Below are positions 47,591 through 56,784 of a DNA stretch of 64,000 bases, one piece after another (positions within the stretch are counted from its first letter, which is position 1; each line of letters starts with the position of its first letter). Below the pieces are notes generated by a model. The model saw only the letters and a list, made by a program, of their open reading frames with translations, was not told where the DNA came from and did not search any database. The DNA is taken from assembly GCF_902498825.1 (NCBI RefSeq), contig NZ_LR701459.1:3354564-3418563 (forward strand). Reading direction: 5' to 3'. Both the position numbers and the translations under genes were made by a program. This DNA is from Rhizobium sp. EC-SD404 (GTDB lineage: Bacteria; Pseudomonadota; Alphaproteobacteria; Rhizobiales; Rhizobiaceae).

Positions 47591-47615
47591 CGCCCGGCTT
47601 GATTATGTTTCAGTC

Positions 47616-48650
47616 TTAATGCTGGTGCTCTTGCGAGCCGCCCGCTTCCCGGCTACCGGCAGGCAATACGAGCAGATCAAGCGTCACTTCGCCGGCATTC
47701 TCGAACTCGAGCGTGACCGATACGGTTTCGCCTTCGACGAAGCCTTCCGACAGATCCTGGAACATCAAGTGATAGCCACCCGGTTCCAGCGCGATGCTTT
47801 CGCCTGCGGGAATGGCGATGCCGTCATCCAGCCTGCGCATCGTCATGACGTCGTTCTCGACTGCCATTTCGTGGATTTCCGAGCGCTCGGTCACCGGTGA
47901 GGTCACGGCGACCAGGCGGTCGTCGTCGCTTCCCGCATTTTGCACCACCAGATAGCCGCCGCCGACACGCTGGTTCGGCAGCGTCGCGCGGGTCCAGTAA
48001 CCCGAGATCGTCAGGTCGCCGACCGTCACCGGCTCGGCTTCGGCGCTCATGGCAGCATCGCCGCCATGGGCGTGGTCGCCATGGGCATGGGCTGCGTGGC
48101 CATGCGCGTGCTCGCCGCCTTCCGCTTCTGCGGCCACGACGGTCAGCGCCGGTGCAGGATAGTCGAGGCTGTGCGGGTCGACGCCTTCATCGGCAATTTC
48201 GACCCAGGCGACTTCTCCGTCGGCGCAGAGCTGCGTGGTCGGGAAGTTGAGGACGGCGCCGGGTTCGACGTTGGAGATGCCGCCGACAACGACGAATTCA
48301 TCGTAGTGGCCTTCCTGCAGATCACCGCCCGACCATGTCACGGAGCGCACGCCGGAGGTGACTTCGCGGCCGTGCAGATCGTGCGGCTCGGCATAGTCGC
48401 CGGTTTCGGTTTCAAGCGTCCAACCGGCCTTCGGCATGGGCTTGGCGTCGATGAAGCCTTCCGGCAGGCCGATCGTCACCGTATGCGTCGCCTGGCCGTC
48501 GCAGCCGTGCGGAATGCGCATGACGGCCTTGAAGGAACCGGGCTGGGCCTCTGCCCGCTCGAGCGAAGCGTGGGCGGACGCGTAGGAGATGGGGAATACG
48601 GAAAGCGAGGCGAGCATGGTGCCGCCCAGTACGGATGCATGAATGCGCAT
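47616..48650 (-). CDS. YcnI (DUF1775)-PCuAC fusion, periplasmic copper protein
   Basis: Two copper modules in one exported protein of 344 residues. The signal peptide ends ISYASA and cleavage leaves His27 as the first residue (HASLERAEA), as needed for the mono-histidine copper brace of YcnI proteins; the DUF1775 domain runs to about 170 (DLQEGHYDEFVVVGGIS). A histidine-rich linker follows at 181-195 (HAHGHAAHAHGDHAH). The C-terminal PCuAC domain has the copper-site pattern EIHEM, VMTMRRL and GGYHLMFQDL. Probably delivers copper to cytochrome oxidase assembly. 61 bp downstream of the DUF2946 gene. Confidence 0.92.
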   Translation of the reverse strand: MRIHASVLGGTMLASLSVFPISYASAHASLERAEAQPGSFKAVMRIPHGCDGQATHTVTIGLPEGFIDAKPMPKAGWTLETETGDYAEPHDLHGREVTSGVRSVTWSGGDLQEGHYDEFVVVGGISNVEPGAVLNFPTTQLCADGEVAWVEIADEGVDPHSLDYPAPALTVVAAEAEGGEHAHGHAAHAHGDHAHGGDAAMSAEAEPVTVGDLTISGYWTRATLPNQRVGGGYLVVQNAGSDDDRLVAVTSPVTERSEIHEMAVENDVMTMRRLDDGIAIPAGESIALEPGGYHLMFQDLSEGFVEGETVSVTLEFENAGEVTLDLLVLPAGSREAGGSQEHQH

Positions 48651-48711
48651 TTGAATGCCTTTTTCAGATCTAGGAATGCCAGAGGGTCGACCACTTTGTG
48701 GTCGCATCGGA

Positions 48712-49110
48712 TCAGATCGAAAAAGGCGGTCCTTGGCCGGGAGGCCCGAAACTGCGGTCCGGGCCAGGAAAGACTGTGACCGACAGGGGTGCGGCACTAC
48801 CTGCCGCTTGCGGCTGGCCGATGCGTCCAATCTCCGGCTGGGATGGTTCCGGCATAGCCGTCAGCGCGCAGAGTGCGGTGCAGACGCAGTGGTCGATGGC
48901 CGACGAGGCGCCGTCACCATCGGTCGCCTCCGCCGGATCGAACGGTCCGTGGACGGTGCAGATGACGCCGGACGTTTCGCCTGCGGCGGCATGCGCCTCG
49001 ACGAAAGGCTGCAGGAACGGCAGCGCCAGAACGAGCAACGCCACCCGCGCGAACAGCGAGATCTCGCTGCGCAGGCCGACGATCAACCCTTCGTGCCGCC
49101 GTTTCCTCAT
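48712..49110 (-). CDS. DUF2946-like exported or membrane protein
   Basis: A 132-residue product with one hydrophobic segment ([20 protein letters not shown], about residues 16-35) and a cysteine cluster, [14 protein letters not shown], in the region where DUF2946 proteins carry their metal-binding CPLC-like motif. Such proteins accompany copper genes; the next gene downstream is the YcnI-PCuAC fusion, so a joint copper role is likely. The start at 49110 removes an implausible 46-residue extension. Confidence 0.7.
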   Translation of the reverse strand: MRKRRHEGLIVGLRSEISLFARVALLVLALPFLQPFVEAHAAAGETSGVICTVHGPFDPAEATDGDGASSAIDHCVCTALCALTAMPEPSQPEIGRIGQPQAAGSAAPLSVTVFPGPDRSFGPPGQGPPFSI

Positions 49111-49271
49111 GGCTGCACCTCTTAACGGCTTCGGCCGACAGCGCCAAACGACAAATTGCAGCAGGCCCGGTGCATTGCGCTCCTTGCCACAATCGTGCCT
49201 CTTCCTTAGGAGGACGGACATCGTGCGGGCAGCAATGCCCGGCACCACCGATAGTCAGACGAGAGGCCCGC

Positions 49272-50120
49272 ATGACCAGCCATCAAGACCTTGCCCGGAT
49301 CATCGACACCGCCTTCGAGGGGCGCGACCAGATCACCACGTCCACCAAGGGCGAAGTGCGCGATGCGGTCGAAACCGCGCTCAACCTGCTCGACCAGGGC
49401 AAGGCGCGCGTGGCCGAGAAGGGCAGCGACGGCCAGTGGACCGTCAATCAATGGCTGAAGAAGGCCGTGCTTCTCTCCTTCCGCCTGAACCCGATGGACA
49501 TCATCAAGGGCGGCCCGGGCGACAGCGTCTGGTGGGACAAGGTCGGCTCCAAGTTCGACGGCTGGAGCGGCATCGATTTCGAGAATGCCGGCTTCCGCGC
49601 CGTGCCCAACTGCACCGTGCGCCGCTCAGCCTTCATCGGCCGCAACGTTATTCTGATGCCCTCCTTCGTCAATCTGGGCGCCTATGTGGATGAAGGCACC
49701 ATGGTCGACACGTGGGCGACCGTCGGCTCCTGCGCGCAGATCGGCAAGAACGTGCACCTGTCGGGCGGCGTCGGCATCGGCGGCGTTCTGGAGCCGCTGC
49801 AGGCCGGCCCCGTGATCATCGAGGACAACTGCTTCATCGGCGCCCGTTCCGAGGTGGTCGAAGGCTGCATCGTGCGCGAAGGCGCGGTTCTCGGCATGGG
49901 CGTCTATATCGGCAAGTCCACCAAGATCGTCGACCGCGAGACCGGCAGCGTCACCTATGGCGAAATCCCGGCCTATTCGGTCGTGGTGGCCGGCAGCATG
50001 CCCGGCAAGCCGATGGGCAATGGCGAGCCTGGCCCCGGCCTCTATTGCGCCGTGATCGTCAAGAAAGTGGACGAGAAGACGCGGTCGAAGACATCGATCA
50101 ACGAGTTGTTGCGGGCATGA
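49272..50120 (+). CDS. dapD: 2,3,4,5-Tetrahydropyridine-2,6-dicarboxylate N-succinyltransferase
   Basis: Succinylase branch of lysine/meso-diaminopimelate synthesis, 282 residues. Helical N-terminus, [14 protein letters not shown], then a left-handed parallel beta-helix of hexapeptide repeats ([48 protein letters not shown]). The start at 49272 follows the family N-terminus. Leads the dapD-DUF805-dapE-membrane protein set, all on one strand with short gaps. Confidence 0.97.
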   Translation: MTSHQDLARIIDTAFEGRDQITTSTKGEVRDAVETALNLLDQGKARVAEKGSDGQWTVNQWLKKAVLLSFRLNPMDIIKGGPGDSVWWDKVGSKFDGWSGIDFENAGFRAVPNCTVRRSAFIGRNVILMPSFVNLGAYVDEGTMVDTWATVGSCAQIGKNVHLSGGVGIGGVLEPLQAGPVIIEDNCFIGARSEVVEGCIVREGAVLGMGVYIGKSTKIVDRETGSVTYGEIPAYSVVVAGSMPGKPMGNGEPGPGLYCAVIVKKVDEKTRSKTSINELLRA

Positions 50121-50121
50121 G

Positions 50122-50541
50122 ATGAGCGACAGCCAGCCAGGGGCGGACAACGATCCTCACGGCGCCACCGGCGCCACCCTCGGCTGGCTGTTCCTTTCGG
50201 GACACGGGCGCATCGGCCGGCGCCTCTTCGTCCTCGGCTGGTTGTTTCTGACAGCGATCAACGGCTTCCTGCTGTCCATCCTCCTCAAGCTCGACGAGGA
50301 AAGCGAGACAGTCCTAGTCTGGATCTCCGTCTCGTTCGTCGTCGGGCTCTTCACCCTCGTCGCGTCCGTCATGCTGACGATCAAGCGCCTGCGCGACATC
50401 AATGCGGCGAGCGCGTTCGCCGTGCTGATCTTCATTCCCATGCTGTCGCTCATCGTGCTGGGGCTGCTAGCGCTCATTCCGGGACGACCGGAGGGCGAGG
50501 AAGTGGACGAACGCGACGAAAGCGATGACACCGACCTCTGA
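50122..50541 (+). CDS. DUF805-like membrane protein
   Basis: A 139-residue protein with three to four hydrophobic helices (WLFLTAINGFLLSILL, VWISVSFVVGLFTLV, AVLIFIPMLSLIVLGLLALI) and the family-like GRIGRRLFVLGWLFL and TIKRLRDINA motifs, then an acidic tail. It begins one base after the dapD stop, so coupled. Function unknown. Confidence 0.75.
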   Translation: MSDSQPGADNDPHGATGATLGWLFLSGHGRIGRRLFVLGWLFLTAINGFLLSILLKLDEESETVLVWISVSFVVGLFTLVASVMLTIKRLRDINAASAFAVLIFIPMLSLIVLGLLALIPGRPEGEEVDERDESDDTDL

Positions 50542-50561
50542 ACCGGGCTAATCCTGCGCAC

Positions 50562-51755
50562 ATGACCCAAGACACCCTCGCCACAGACCCCGTCGCCAAT
50601 CTGGCAGCGCTCGTGCGCTGCGCGTCCGTCACGCCGGCAGAAGGCGGGGCGCTCGGCGCGCTCGAAGCCATGCTCGTTCCGCTCGGCTTTTCCGTCGAAC
50701 GCGTCACCTTCAGCGACGACGATACGGCGGATGTCGAAAACCTTTACGCGCGTCTCGGCAGTGCGGAACCGCATCTGATGTTTGCCGGCCATACCGATGT
50801 TGTGCCGCCCGGTGATGTCGCCACCTGGTCGAAGCCGCCCTTCGAGGCGGCCATCGTCGACGACATGATGATCGGCCGCGGCACGGTCGACATGAAGGGC
50901 GGAATTGCCGCCTTTGTGGCCGCCTGCGCGAGCTACATCGCTGAAAACGGACCGCCGAAAGGCTCGATCTCCTTCCTCATCACCGGCGACGAGGAAGGGC
51001 CCTCGATCAACGGCACCGAGAAGCTGCTGAAACATGCGGATGCGAAGGGCGAGGTCTGGCAGGGCGCGATCGTCGGCGAGCCGACGAACCCGGAAGCCAT
51101 GGGCGACATGATCAAGATCGGCCGCCGGGGCTCGCTGTCGGGCTTCATCACCGTTCAGGGCGTGCAGGGTCACGTCGCCTATCCGCATCTTGCGGACAAC
51201 CCGATCCGCGCAATCGTGGCCTTCTGCAATGCGCTGCTCGACACACCGTTTGACCATGGCACGGAAACGTTTCCGGCCACCAATCTCGAAATCACGTCGA
51301 TCGATGTCGGCAATCCGTCCGTCAATGTGATCCCGAGCAAGGCAACCGCAGCTTTCAACGTGCGTTTCAATGATCGGTGGGACGCGGAAAGCCTGCAGAT
51401 GGACATTCACAACAGGCTGGACCAGGCGGCGGAGTCCTTAAGAAGCAGCACCGAGCGGCCGCCGGTCGAGTTCGACGTTACCTGGAAGGAGCGTCCGAGC
51501 CCTTCCTTCCTGACGCGCGACGAAACGCTGGTCGCCGCCATGCAGCAGGCTGTCGAGAGTGTGACCGGGCGAACGCCAAAGCTTTCCACGACCGGTGGAA
51601 CGTCCGACGCCCGCTTCATCAAGGATTATTGCCCCGTCGTCGAATTCGGCCTTGTCGGCCAGACCATGCACATGGTCGACGAGCGCGTGGCGCTATCCGA
51701 TCTCAGAACGCTGACGCAGATCTACCGCCAATTCCTCGACCGCTGGTTCGCCTGA
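50562..51755 (+). CDS. dapE: Succinyl-diaminopimelate desuccinylase
   Basis: Zinc peptidase-family enzyme for the next lysine step but one after DapD, 397 residues. Metal ligands in FAGHTDVVPPGD, GRGTVDMKGGIAAF, ITGDEEGPSINGT and GEPTNPE; C-terminal GTSDARFIKDYCPVVEFG. Its stop overlaps the next start (TGATG). Confidence 0.96.
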   Translation: MTQDTLATDPVANLAALVRCASVTPAEGGALGALEAMLVPLGFSVERVTFSDDDTADVENLYARLGSAEPHLMFAGHTDVVPPGDVATWSKPPFEAAIVDDMMIGRGTVDMKGGIAAFVAACASYIAENGPPKGSISFLITGDEEGPSINGTEKLLKHADAKGEVWQGAIVGEPTNPEAMGDMIKIGRRGSLSGFITVQGVQGHVAYPHLADNPIRAIVAFCNALLDTPFDHGTETFPATNLEITSIDVGNPSVNVIPSKATAAFNVRFNDRWDAESLQMDIHNRLDQAAESLRSSTERPPVEFDVTWKERPSPSFLTRDETLVAAMQQAVESVTGRTPKLSTTGGTSDARFIKDYCPVVEFGLVGQTMHMVDERVALSDLRTLTQIYRQFLDRWFA

Positions 51756-52360
51756 TGGTCAGCGGCGGGGAAGTGCAGCGGTATCTGTCCGGCGTGTTCC
51801 TGCTGGCACGCAACGATCAGCGCGGCTTTTCCTATCTGGATCTCACTGCGGACGGCTTCTGGCGCTCCTTCGCCGCGATCCTCTACGCCGTGCCCGCCTT
51901 CGCGCTGTCCTGGCTCAACTACCGCACGAGCTACATCGCGGCTGCAGGCGACAGCGCTGCGACAGGCCTCGGCTTCTTCCTGCGGCTTGCGATGATCGAC
52001 GTTCTCAATTGGATCGTCCCTGTGATCATCGTCGCCTTCGTTGCGGCGCCGCTCGGCCTTTCGGCCCATTTCGCCCGTTGGGTCATCGCTACGAACTGGC
52101 TGAGCCTGCCCTTCGCCTATCTGATGGCGATCCCGGTTACGCTGATGCTTCTGATGCCCGGCGCCGAGCCCATCGCGGTGATCACCTCGCTCGCCTTCTT
52201 CGGCATCGCGATCGCGATCTTCTTCCGCGTAACGCGCATCGCCTTCGAGAACGACATGCCGGTGGCGATCGGCATCACCATCGGTCTCGTCGTTCTCTCT
52301 TTCACGATGACGGGCATGCTCCACGCCGCCTTCGGGCTCGCGCTGGAACCGTTGCCGTAA
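51755..52360 (+). CDS. Conserved hypothetical membrane protein downstream of dapE
   Basis: A 201-residue product with about five membrane helices (SFAAILYAVPAFALSWLNY, FLRLAMIDVLNWIVPVIIVA, WLSLPFAYLMAIPVTLMLLM and two more). The ATG overlaps the dapE stop by one base. I do not recognise a family beyond the conserved position after dapE in rhizobia. Ends 14 bp from the convergent arsH. Confidence 0.7.
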   Translation: MVSGGEVQRYLSGVFLLARNDQRGFSYLDLTADGFWRSFAAILYAVPAFALSWLNYRTSYIAAAGDSAATGLGFFLRLAMIDVLNWIVPVIIVAFVAAPLGLSAHFARWVIATNWLSLPFAYLMAIPVTLMLLMPGAEPIAVITSLAFFGIAIAIFFRVTRIAFENDMPVAIGITIGLVVLSFTMTGMLHAAFGLALEPLP

Positions 52361-52374
52361 GCACCGCAGCCCGA

Positions 52375-53088
52375 TCAGATGGCGCGCTGGTTGACGCGCT
52401 TCGACAGGTCCGAGGCGCTCTCGACACGCTCCGAATAGCGATCGACGAGATAATCGGATCGGTCACGCACCAGCAGCGTGAACTTCATGAGCTCTTCCAT
52501 CACGTCGACCATGCGATTGTAGAAGGGCGACGGCTTCATGCGGCCGTCATCCTCGAACTCGGTGAACGCCTTCGGGACAGAGGACTGGTTGGGGATCGTC
52601 ACCATGCGCATCCAGCGCCCGAGGATGCGCAGTTGGTTGACCGTGTTGAAGCTCTGCGAACCGCCGCAGACCTGCATCAGCGCCAGCGTGCGGCCCTGGG
52701 TTGGGCGCATGCCGCCGAGCGCAAGCGGCAGCCAGTCGATCTGGGCCTTCATGATGCCGGTCATCGCGCCGTGGCGCTCGGGCGAGCACCAGACATGGGC
52801 CTCCGACCAGATCGACAGATCGCGCAGTTCCTGCACCTTCGGATGGTCGGCGGAGGCAGCATCCGGAAGCGGCAGGTCCTTCGGGTCAAAAATCCTCACG
52901 TCGGCACCAAAGCGGGTGAGAACCCTGGCCGCCTCCTCGGTCATCAGGCGCGAATAGGATCGTTCGCGCAACGACCCGTACAGCATCAGGACGCGGGGTG
53001 GATGCGTCTTGTGAGCGGGCCTCAGCAGCGCGGCCTCGTCAATGAGTCTGAACGCATCTTCGCGCAGTGCCGGGAAATCTTGCGTCAT
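52375..53088 (-). CDS. arsH: Arsenical resistance NADPH-flavoprotein ArsH
   Basis: Flavodoxin-like FMN reductase/organoarsenical oxidase of 237 residues. It has [21 protein letters not shown] (phosphate loop), [44 protein letters not shown] and [10 protein letters not shown], all ArsH signatures. It follows arsC on the same strand, 132 bp away, with a palindromic repeat between them. Confidence 0.95.
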   Translation of the reverse strand: MTQDFPALREDAFRLIDEAALLRPAHKTHPPRVLMLYGSLRERSYSRLMTEEAARVLTRFGADVRIFDPKDLPLPDAASADHPKVQELRDLSIWSEAHVWCSPERHGAMTGIMKAQIDWLPLALGGMRPTQGRTLALMQVCGGSQSFNTVNQLRILGRWMRMVTIPNQSSVPKAFTEFEDDGRMKPSPFYNRMVDVMEELMKFTLLVRDRSDYLVDRYSERVESASDLSKRVNQRAI

Positions 53089-53176
53089 GAAAATGCCTTT
53101 GCTGTCGATGGAGGGCTCCGAGGCCTAGAGCAATTTCGCTCTGAACCGCGCGATTGTTCTGGGTTCTGACTATTGC

Positions 53177-53220
53177 GCGTTTCCGAACGGTGAACCGGTA
53201 TCCACTTCACCTGGAAACGC
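53177..53220. repeat. Dispersed palindromic repeat, copy 1
   Basis: A 44-base element with GCGTTTCC and GGAAACGC ends and an inner GGTGAA/TTCACC helix. It is 43/44 identical to the element at 59361-59404. It ends on the base before the arsC stop. A second short palindrome, AGAGCAATTTCGCTCT, lies about 40 bases upstream at 53136-53151, as in mosaic rhizobial intergenic elements. Confidence 0.9.
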
Positions 53221-53625
53221 TCAAGGCCGCCGGATTACTTCGCCATCTTCCTTCGTAAACTCGATCACCGCGCCTTCGGGAAGCAGATCTAGAACCCGTT
53301 CTGAGGGGCGGCAGAGACGCGTGCCCCGCGGGGTGATCACGAACGGTCGATTGATAAGAATCGGGTGCTCCATCATGCGGTCGAGAAGATCATCCTCCGT
53401 CAGGCGCGCATCGTCGAGACCGAGCGCGTCGTAGGGCGTACCCTTGCGCCGCAGCGCTTCGCGGACCGTCAGCCCCGCATCGGCGATCATCTGCCTGAGC
53501 GTTTCGCGCGTCGGCGGGTCCTTGAGATACTCAATCAGCAGAGGTTCGACGCCGCTTGCCCTGATCATCGCGAGCGCATTGCGCGAGGTGCCGCAGGCGG
53601 GATTATGGTAGATCGTCACGCTCAC
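53221..53625 (-). CDS. arsC: Glutaredoxin-type arsenate reductase ArsC
   Basis: Reduces arsenate to arsenite with glutathione/glutaredoxin, 134 residues. Catalytic Cys11 in NPACGTSRNALAMIR; the substrate arginines are in LLDRMMEHPILINRPFVITPRG and RPSERVLDL. Upstream lies an AT-rich, partly palindromic stretch, a plausible ArsR target, but no arsR or arsenite pump gene is in the window. Confidence 0.94.
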   Translation of the reverse strand: MSVTIYHNPACGTSRNALAMIRASGVEPLLIEYLKDPPTRETLRQMIADAGLTVREALRRKGTPYDALGLDDARLTEDDLLDRMMEHPILINRPFVITPRGTRLCRPSERVLDLLPEGAVIEFTKEDGEVIRRP

Positions 53626-53644
53626 GCGGAACTCCGTAAAGTCA

Positions 53645-53669
53645 TATTTCTAGATTTATCGATATATCG
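53645..53669. promoter_or_regulatory. AT-rich palindromic operator candidate between arsC and the EI24 gene
   Basis: ATATTTCTAGATTTATCGATATATCG with a perfect CGATATATCG at 53660-53669. It is low in GC against its surroundings and sits 20-45 bases before arsC, where ArsR-type repressors usually bind. Confidence 0.35.
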
Positions 53670-53762
53670 TCCGTTGCCGGGAACTGCAACACCGTCGCGG
53701 CTCGACATTGCAGCGCAGCATCTGCCCTCCTACATCATCTGAGACAAAAGAGGGCCCGGGCC

Positions 53763-54497
53763 ATGATCTTCAGCAGCATCCGTCTCGCAATCGCGGACCT
53801 ACTCGCGCCGGAAAGCCGTTCGGCATTCTGGAAGGTGATCGGCCTGACATTGCTGATGCTCGTCGGGCTGTGGTTCCTCGTTACGGGCGTCTTTTCAGAA
53901 TGGGCTCTGCCATGGATGCAGGGGTTCTTTCCGGAGATGCCGGAGTGGTCGAGCACGGCCGGTTTCTTCGTCGGCATCCTCGCCTCGATCGCGCTGGCGC
54001 TTGGCCTCGCATTTTTGATCGCCCCGATTTCCGTGCTGATCGCCGGCTTGTTTCTCGACGATGTCGCGGAAGCAATCGAGCGGCGGCATTATGGAGATCG
54101 GCCGGTTGGTCAGGCGCTGTCGCTGCGGCAGTCCATTCCGCACACGCTCAAGTTCCTCGGCATCGTCATTCTCGGCAACCTTCTGGCGCTGACGCTGCTC
54201 TTCATCCCGCTCGTCAATCTGATGGCGTTCTTCGTGGTCAACGCCTATCTGCTGAGCCGTGAGTTCTTCGAATTCGCTGCGATGCGCTACCACACGCCGG
54301 CGGACGCCAAGCAACTGCGGTCGCGCCACGGCACCACGGTGTTCTTCGCGGGCATCGCCATCGCGGCATTTCTGGCGATCCCCATCCTCAACCTGCTGAC
54401 GCCGCTCTTTGCGGCAGCGCTGATGGTGCACCTGCACCAGCGCGTCGTGGCGAAGGATCCGGACTACGCGCTCACCGCTCACGCCGCTGCGCGCTGA
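53763..54497 (+). CDS. EI24/CysZ-like membrane protein
   Basis: A 244-residue inner-membrane protein of the EI24 family (DUF540) with four to five helices (VIGLTLLMLVGLWFLVTGVF, FFVGILASIALALGLAFLIAPI, FLGIVILGNLLALTLLFIPL, FFAGIAIAAFLAIPILNLL). CysZ is a sulfate channel in this family, but rhizobial members are uncharacterised. Convergent with nth, 9 bp apart. Confidence 0.82.
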   Translation: MIFSSIRLAIADLLAPESRSAFWKVIGLTLLMLVGLWFLVTGVFSEWALPWMQGFFPEMPEWSSTAGFFVGILASIALALGLAFLIAPISVLIAGLFLDDVAEAIERRHYGDRPVGQALSLRQSIPHTLKFLGIVILGNLLALTLLFIPLVNLMAFFVVNAYLLSREFFEFAAMRYHTPADAKQLRSRHGTTVFFAGIAIAAFLAIPILNLLTPLFAAALMVHLHQRVVAKDPDYALTAHAAAR

Positions 54498-54506
54498 CGC
54501 TCAGGA

Positions 54507-55277
54507 TCAGATCGCTTCTGCCGTCGGGGCGTCGATGTCTTGCGTCAATTCGACGATCGGGGCGGGAATGTCCGTGGTCTTTTCCTTGGACTTGCAGATA
54601 TCGGCGATGACGCAGCGCTCGCACTCCGGCTTGCGCGCCTTGCAGACATAGCGTCCATGCAGGATCAGCCAGTGGTGCGCGTGATAGAGATAGGGCTGCG
54701 GGATCACCCGCATCAGGATCTCCTCCACCTCGTCGGGCGTCTTGCCCGGCGCGAGGCCGATGCGGTTCCCGATGCGGAAGATGTGGGTGTCGACCGCCAT
54801 CGTCGCCTGACCGAACGCCATTGAGAGCACCACATTCGCGGTCTTCCGGCCGACGCCCGGAAGCGTCACCAGTTCTTCCCGCGTCATCGGCACCTCGCCG
54901 CCGAATCCGTCGACGAGCTTCTGGCTGAGCGCGATGACGTTCTTCGCCTTGTTGCGGAAAAGGCCGATCGTCTTGATGTAGTCGCGCACCTTGTCTTCCC
55001 CGAGCGCCAGCATCTTCTGCGGCGTGTCGGCCACCTTGAAGAGCGCGCGCGTCGCCTTGTTGACACCGGCATCGGTTGCTTGGGCGGAGAGCGCAACGGC
55101 CACGACCAGCGTGAACGGGTTCACATGCTCCAGCTCGCCCTTCGGCTCGGGCCGCTGCAGCTGGAAGCGCCGGAACATCTCCTCCAGTTCTACCTTGGTA
55201 TAGCGGCTGCGCCGCGTCGGTTTGCGGGGGGTGCGGCTCGCGATTATTTGTCCGGCGGGGGTCTTGGGCTTTTGCAT
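54507..55277 (-). CDS. nth: Endonuclease III
   Basis: DNA glycosylase/AP lyase for oxidised pyrimidines, 256 residues. HhH segment VTLPGVGRKTANVVLSMAFG with the catalytic Asp in VDTHIFRIGNRIGL; the 4Fe-4S cysteines in CKARKPECERCVIADIC. A basic N-terminal extension precedes the helical domain. Start taken at the ATG at 55277; an in-frame ATG at 55301 overlaps the start codon of the divergent DUF2244 gene. Confidence 0.95.
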   Translation of the reverse strand: MQKPKTPAGQIIASRTPRKPTRRSRYTKVELEEMFRRFQLQRPEPKGELEHVNPFTLVVAVALSAQATDAGVNKATRALFKVADTPQKMLALGEDKVRDYIKTIGLFRNKAKNVIALSQKLVDGFGGEVPMTREELVTLPGVGRKTANVVLSMAFGQATMAVDTHIFRIGNRIGLAPGKTPDEVEEILMRVIPQPYLYHAHHWLILHGRYVCKARKPECERCVIADICKSKEKTTDIPAPIVELTQDIDAPTAEAI

Positions 55278-55299
55278 CCGGCCTCTATAATCTGCGTTC

Positions 55300-55794
55300 A
55301 TGAGCCAAGGCAACGCGGCCGATGCCGCACCAGACACACCGGTCTTCGAGGCCCTTCTGACGCCGCACCGGTCGCTCGGACGCGGCGGCTTCATCGTGCT
55401 GATGACGCTGACCTCGGCGCTGTTCATCGCCCACGGGATCGTGTTCCTGATCGCCGGGGCCTGGCCGATCTTTCTGTTCTTCGGGCTGGATCTCGCGCTG
55501 CTCTACGGCGCGTTCTGGCTGAACTACCGTTCGGCACGTGCGCGCGAGATCGTCAGCGTGTCGCGCACATTGCTGTCGGTGCGCAAGATCGCGCCCTCGG
55601 GCCGCAGCGCGGAGCACCGGTTCAACCCGTTCTGGGCGCGCTTCCATGTGGCGCGGCATGAGGAGATCGGCATAACCGGCATGGCCGTGGAAGGTGAAGG
55701 CCGGCGCACCGATGTGGGATCGTTCCTCAACCCCGACGATCGCGAAAGCTTCGCCCGCGCCTTTTCAGGCGCGCTTGCGTCGGTCAAGCGCTGA
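55300..55794 (+). CDS. DUF2244 membrane protein
   Basis: A 164-residue protein with two adjacent membrane helices near residues 30-75 (GFIVLMTLTSALFIAHGIVF and GAWPIFLFFGLDLALLYGAF), then a cytoplasmic domain with WLNYRSARAREIVSVSRT and a C-terminal VGSFLNPDDRESFARAFSGAL. Family of unknown function, common in alphaproteobacteria. Its ATG is 22 bp from the nth start on the other strand. Confidence 0.85.
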   Translation: MSQGNAADAAPDTPVFEALLTPHRSLGRGGFIVLMTLTSALFIAHGIVFLIAGAWPIFLFFGLDLALLYGAFWLNYRSARAREIVSVSRTLLSVRKIAPSGRSAEHRFNPFWARFHVARHEEIGITGMAVEGEGRRTDVGSFLNPDDRESFARAFSGALASVKR

Positions 55795-55808
55795 GCGACC
55801 CTGCCTGA

Positions 55809-56678
55809 TCAACCGCAGAAGCGGCTGGCATCGGCTCGGTAATAATTCACGTATCGCGGGCTGATCGCGGCGCGCGGCAAAACCACCATCACGTCCGTCG
55901 TGCCGAAGGCGCGATCGATGACGGCGCCGTCGCCGAAGCGGGCGCCAAGCCTCAGATATCCCTTCACCAGCGGCGGCAGGGCTGCGAGCGCCTCGCGCGG
56001 GCGGATTGCCTCGACGGGCATCAGATCGATCTTGCGGTACAGCTCCGGCAGGGCAGACACGGCCCATTCGCCTTGGGCGGCAGCCGAATGATGCAGGAAC
56101 GACAGCGCAAGCGCATGGGCTTCCGGCCGGCAGCCTCCGAAGGATGCGCAGCCGAACATCACGTCGATGCCATGCTCCAGCGCATAGGCCCAGATGCCCT
56201 GCCACAGCAGCTCTACGGTGCGCTTGGTGCGATAAGGCGGCAGGACGCAGGAGCGGCCGAGCTCGAGAAAGCGCTTCTGCGGGTGGCGCGCGATCATGTC
56301 CGCAACGCCGAATTCCGAGGTGGAGTAGAAGCCGTGATGGGCCTTTGCCACGCTTTGGCGCAGCAGCCGGTAGGTGCCGACGATCTGGTCCTCGGCGTCG
56401 CCGCCAAGGCTGGTGTCCAGCACCAGCAGGTGATCGCAATAGGTGTCGAAACTGTCGACATCGTAGCCCGTCGATGCGGAAGCGGGCGTCATGCGGGCGC
56501 CGAACTCTCCTACGAAGACGTTGTGGCGCACGCGTTGCGCGGCACGGATTTCAGAGGGATCTGCGGCAAGGCGGGTGACCAGCGAACCGATGCGGCCGAG
56601 GATGGCGCGGTCGGCAACGACATGGGGCGGGATCATCCGGCTCTGGCTGGCGGCAAGCTGTCGAAGCTCTAACGTCAT
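55809..56678 (-). CDS. olsB: L-ornithine N-alpha-acyltransferase (ornithine lipid synthesis)
   Basis: GNAT-fold acyltransferase of 289 residues that makes lyso-ornithine lipid from acyl-ACP. It has IRAAQRVRHNVFVGEFGAR, DSFDTYCDHLLVLD, IVGTYRLLRQSVA, FLELGRSCVLPPYRTKRTVELLWQG-type core (LELGRSCVLPPYR) and GCASFGGCRPEAHALALSFL. In Sinorhizobium olsA (second acylation) follows olsB; here it does not, and no olsA is in the window. Convergent with DUF2244. Confidence 0.92.
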   Translation of the reverse strand: MTLELRQLAASQSRMIPPHVVADRAILGRIGSLVTRLAADPSEIRAAQRVRHNVFVGEFGARMTPASASTGYDVDSFDTYCDHLLVLDTSLGGDAEDQIVGTYRLLRQSVAKAHHGFYSTSEFGVADMIARHPQKRFLELGRSCVLPPYRTKRTVELLWQGIWAYALEHGIDVMFGCASFGGCRPEAHALALSFLHHSAAAQGEWAVSALPELYRKIDLMPVEAIRPREALAALPPLVKGYLRLGARFGDGAVIDRAFGTTDVMVVLPRAAISPRYVNYYRADASRFCG

Positions 56679-56784
56679 GGGGAATCATCCAAAAAAGGCA
56701 ACCGTTTCTGCAGCGCCTTTAAACATGACTGTGCAACAGAGCAGTGACAAGGTCGACGGGCAGACGAAACCGTAAGCTGCGGCT

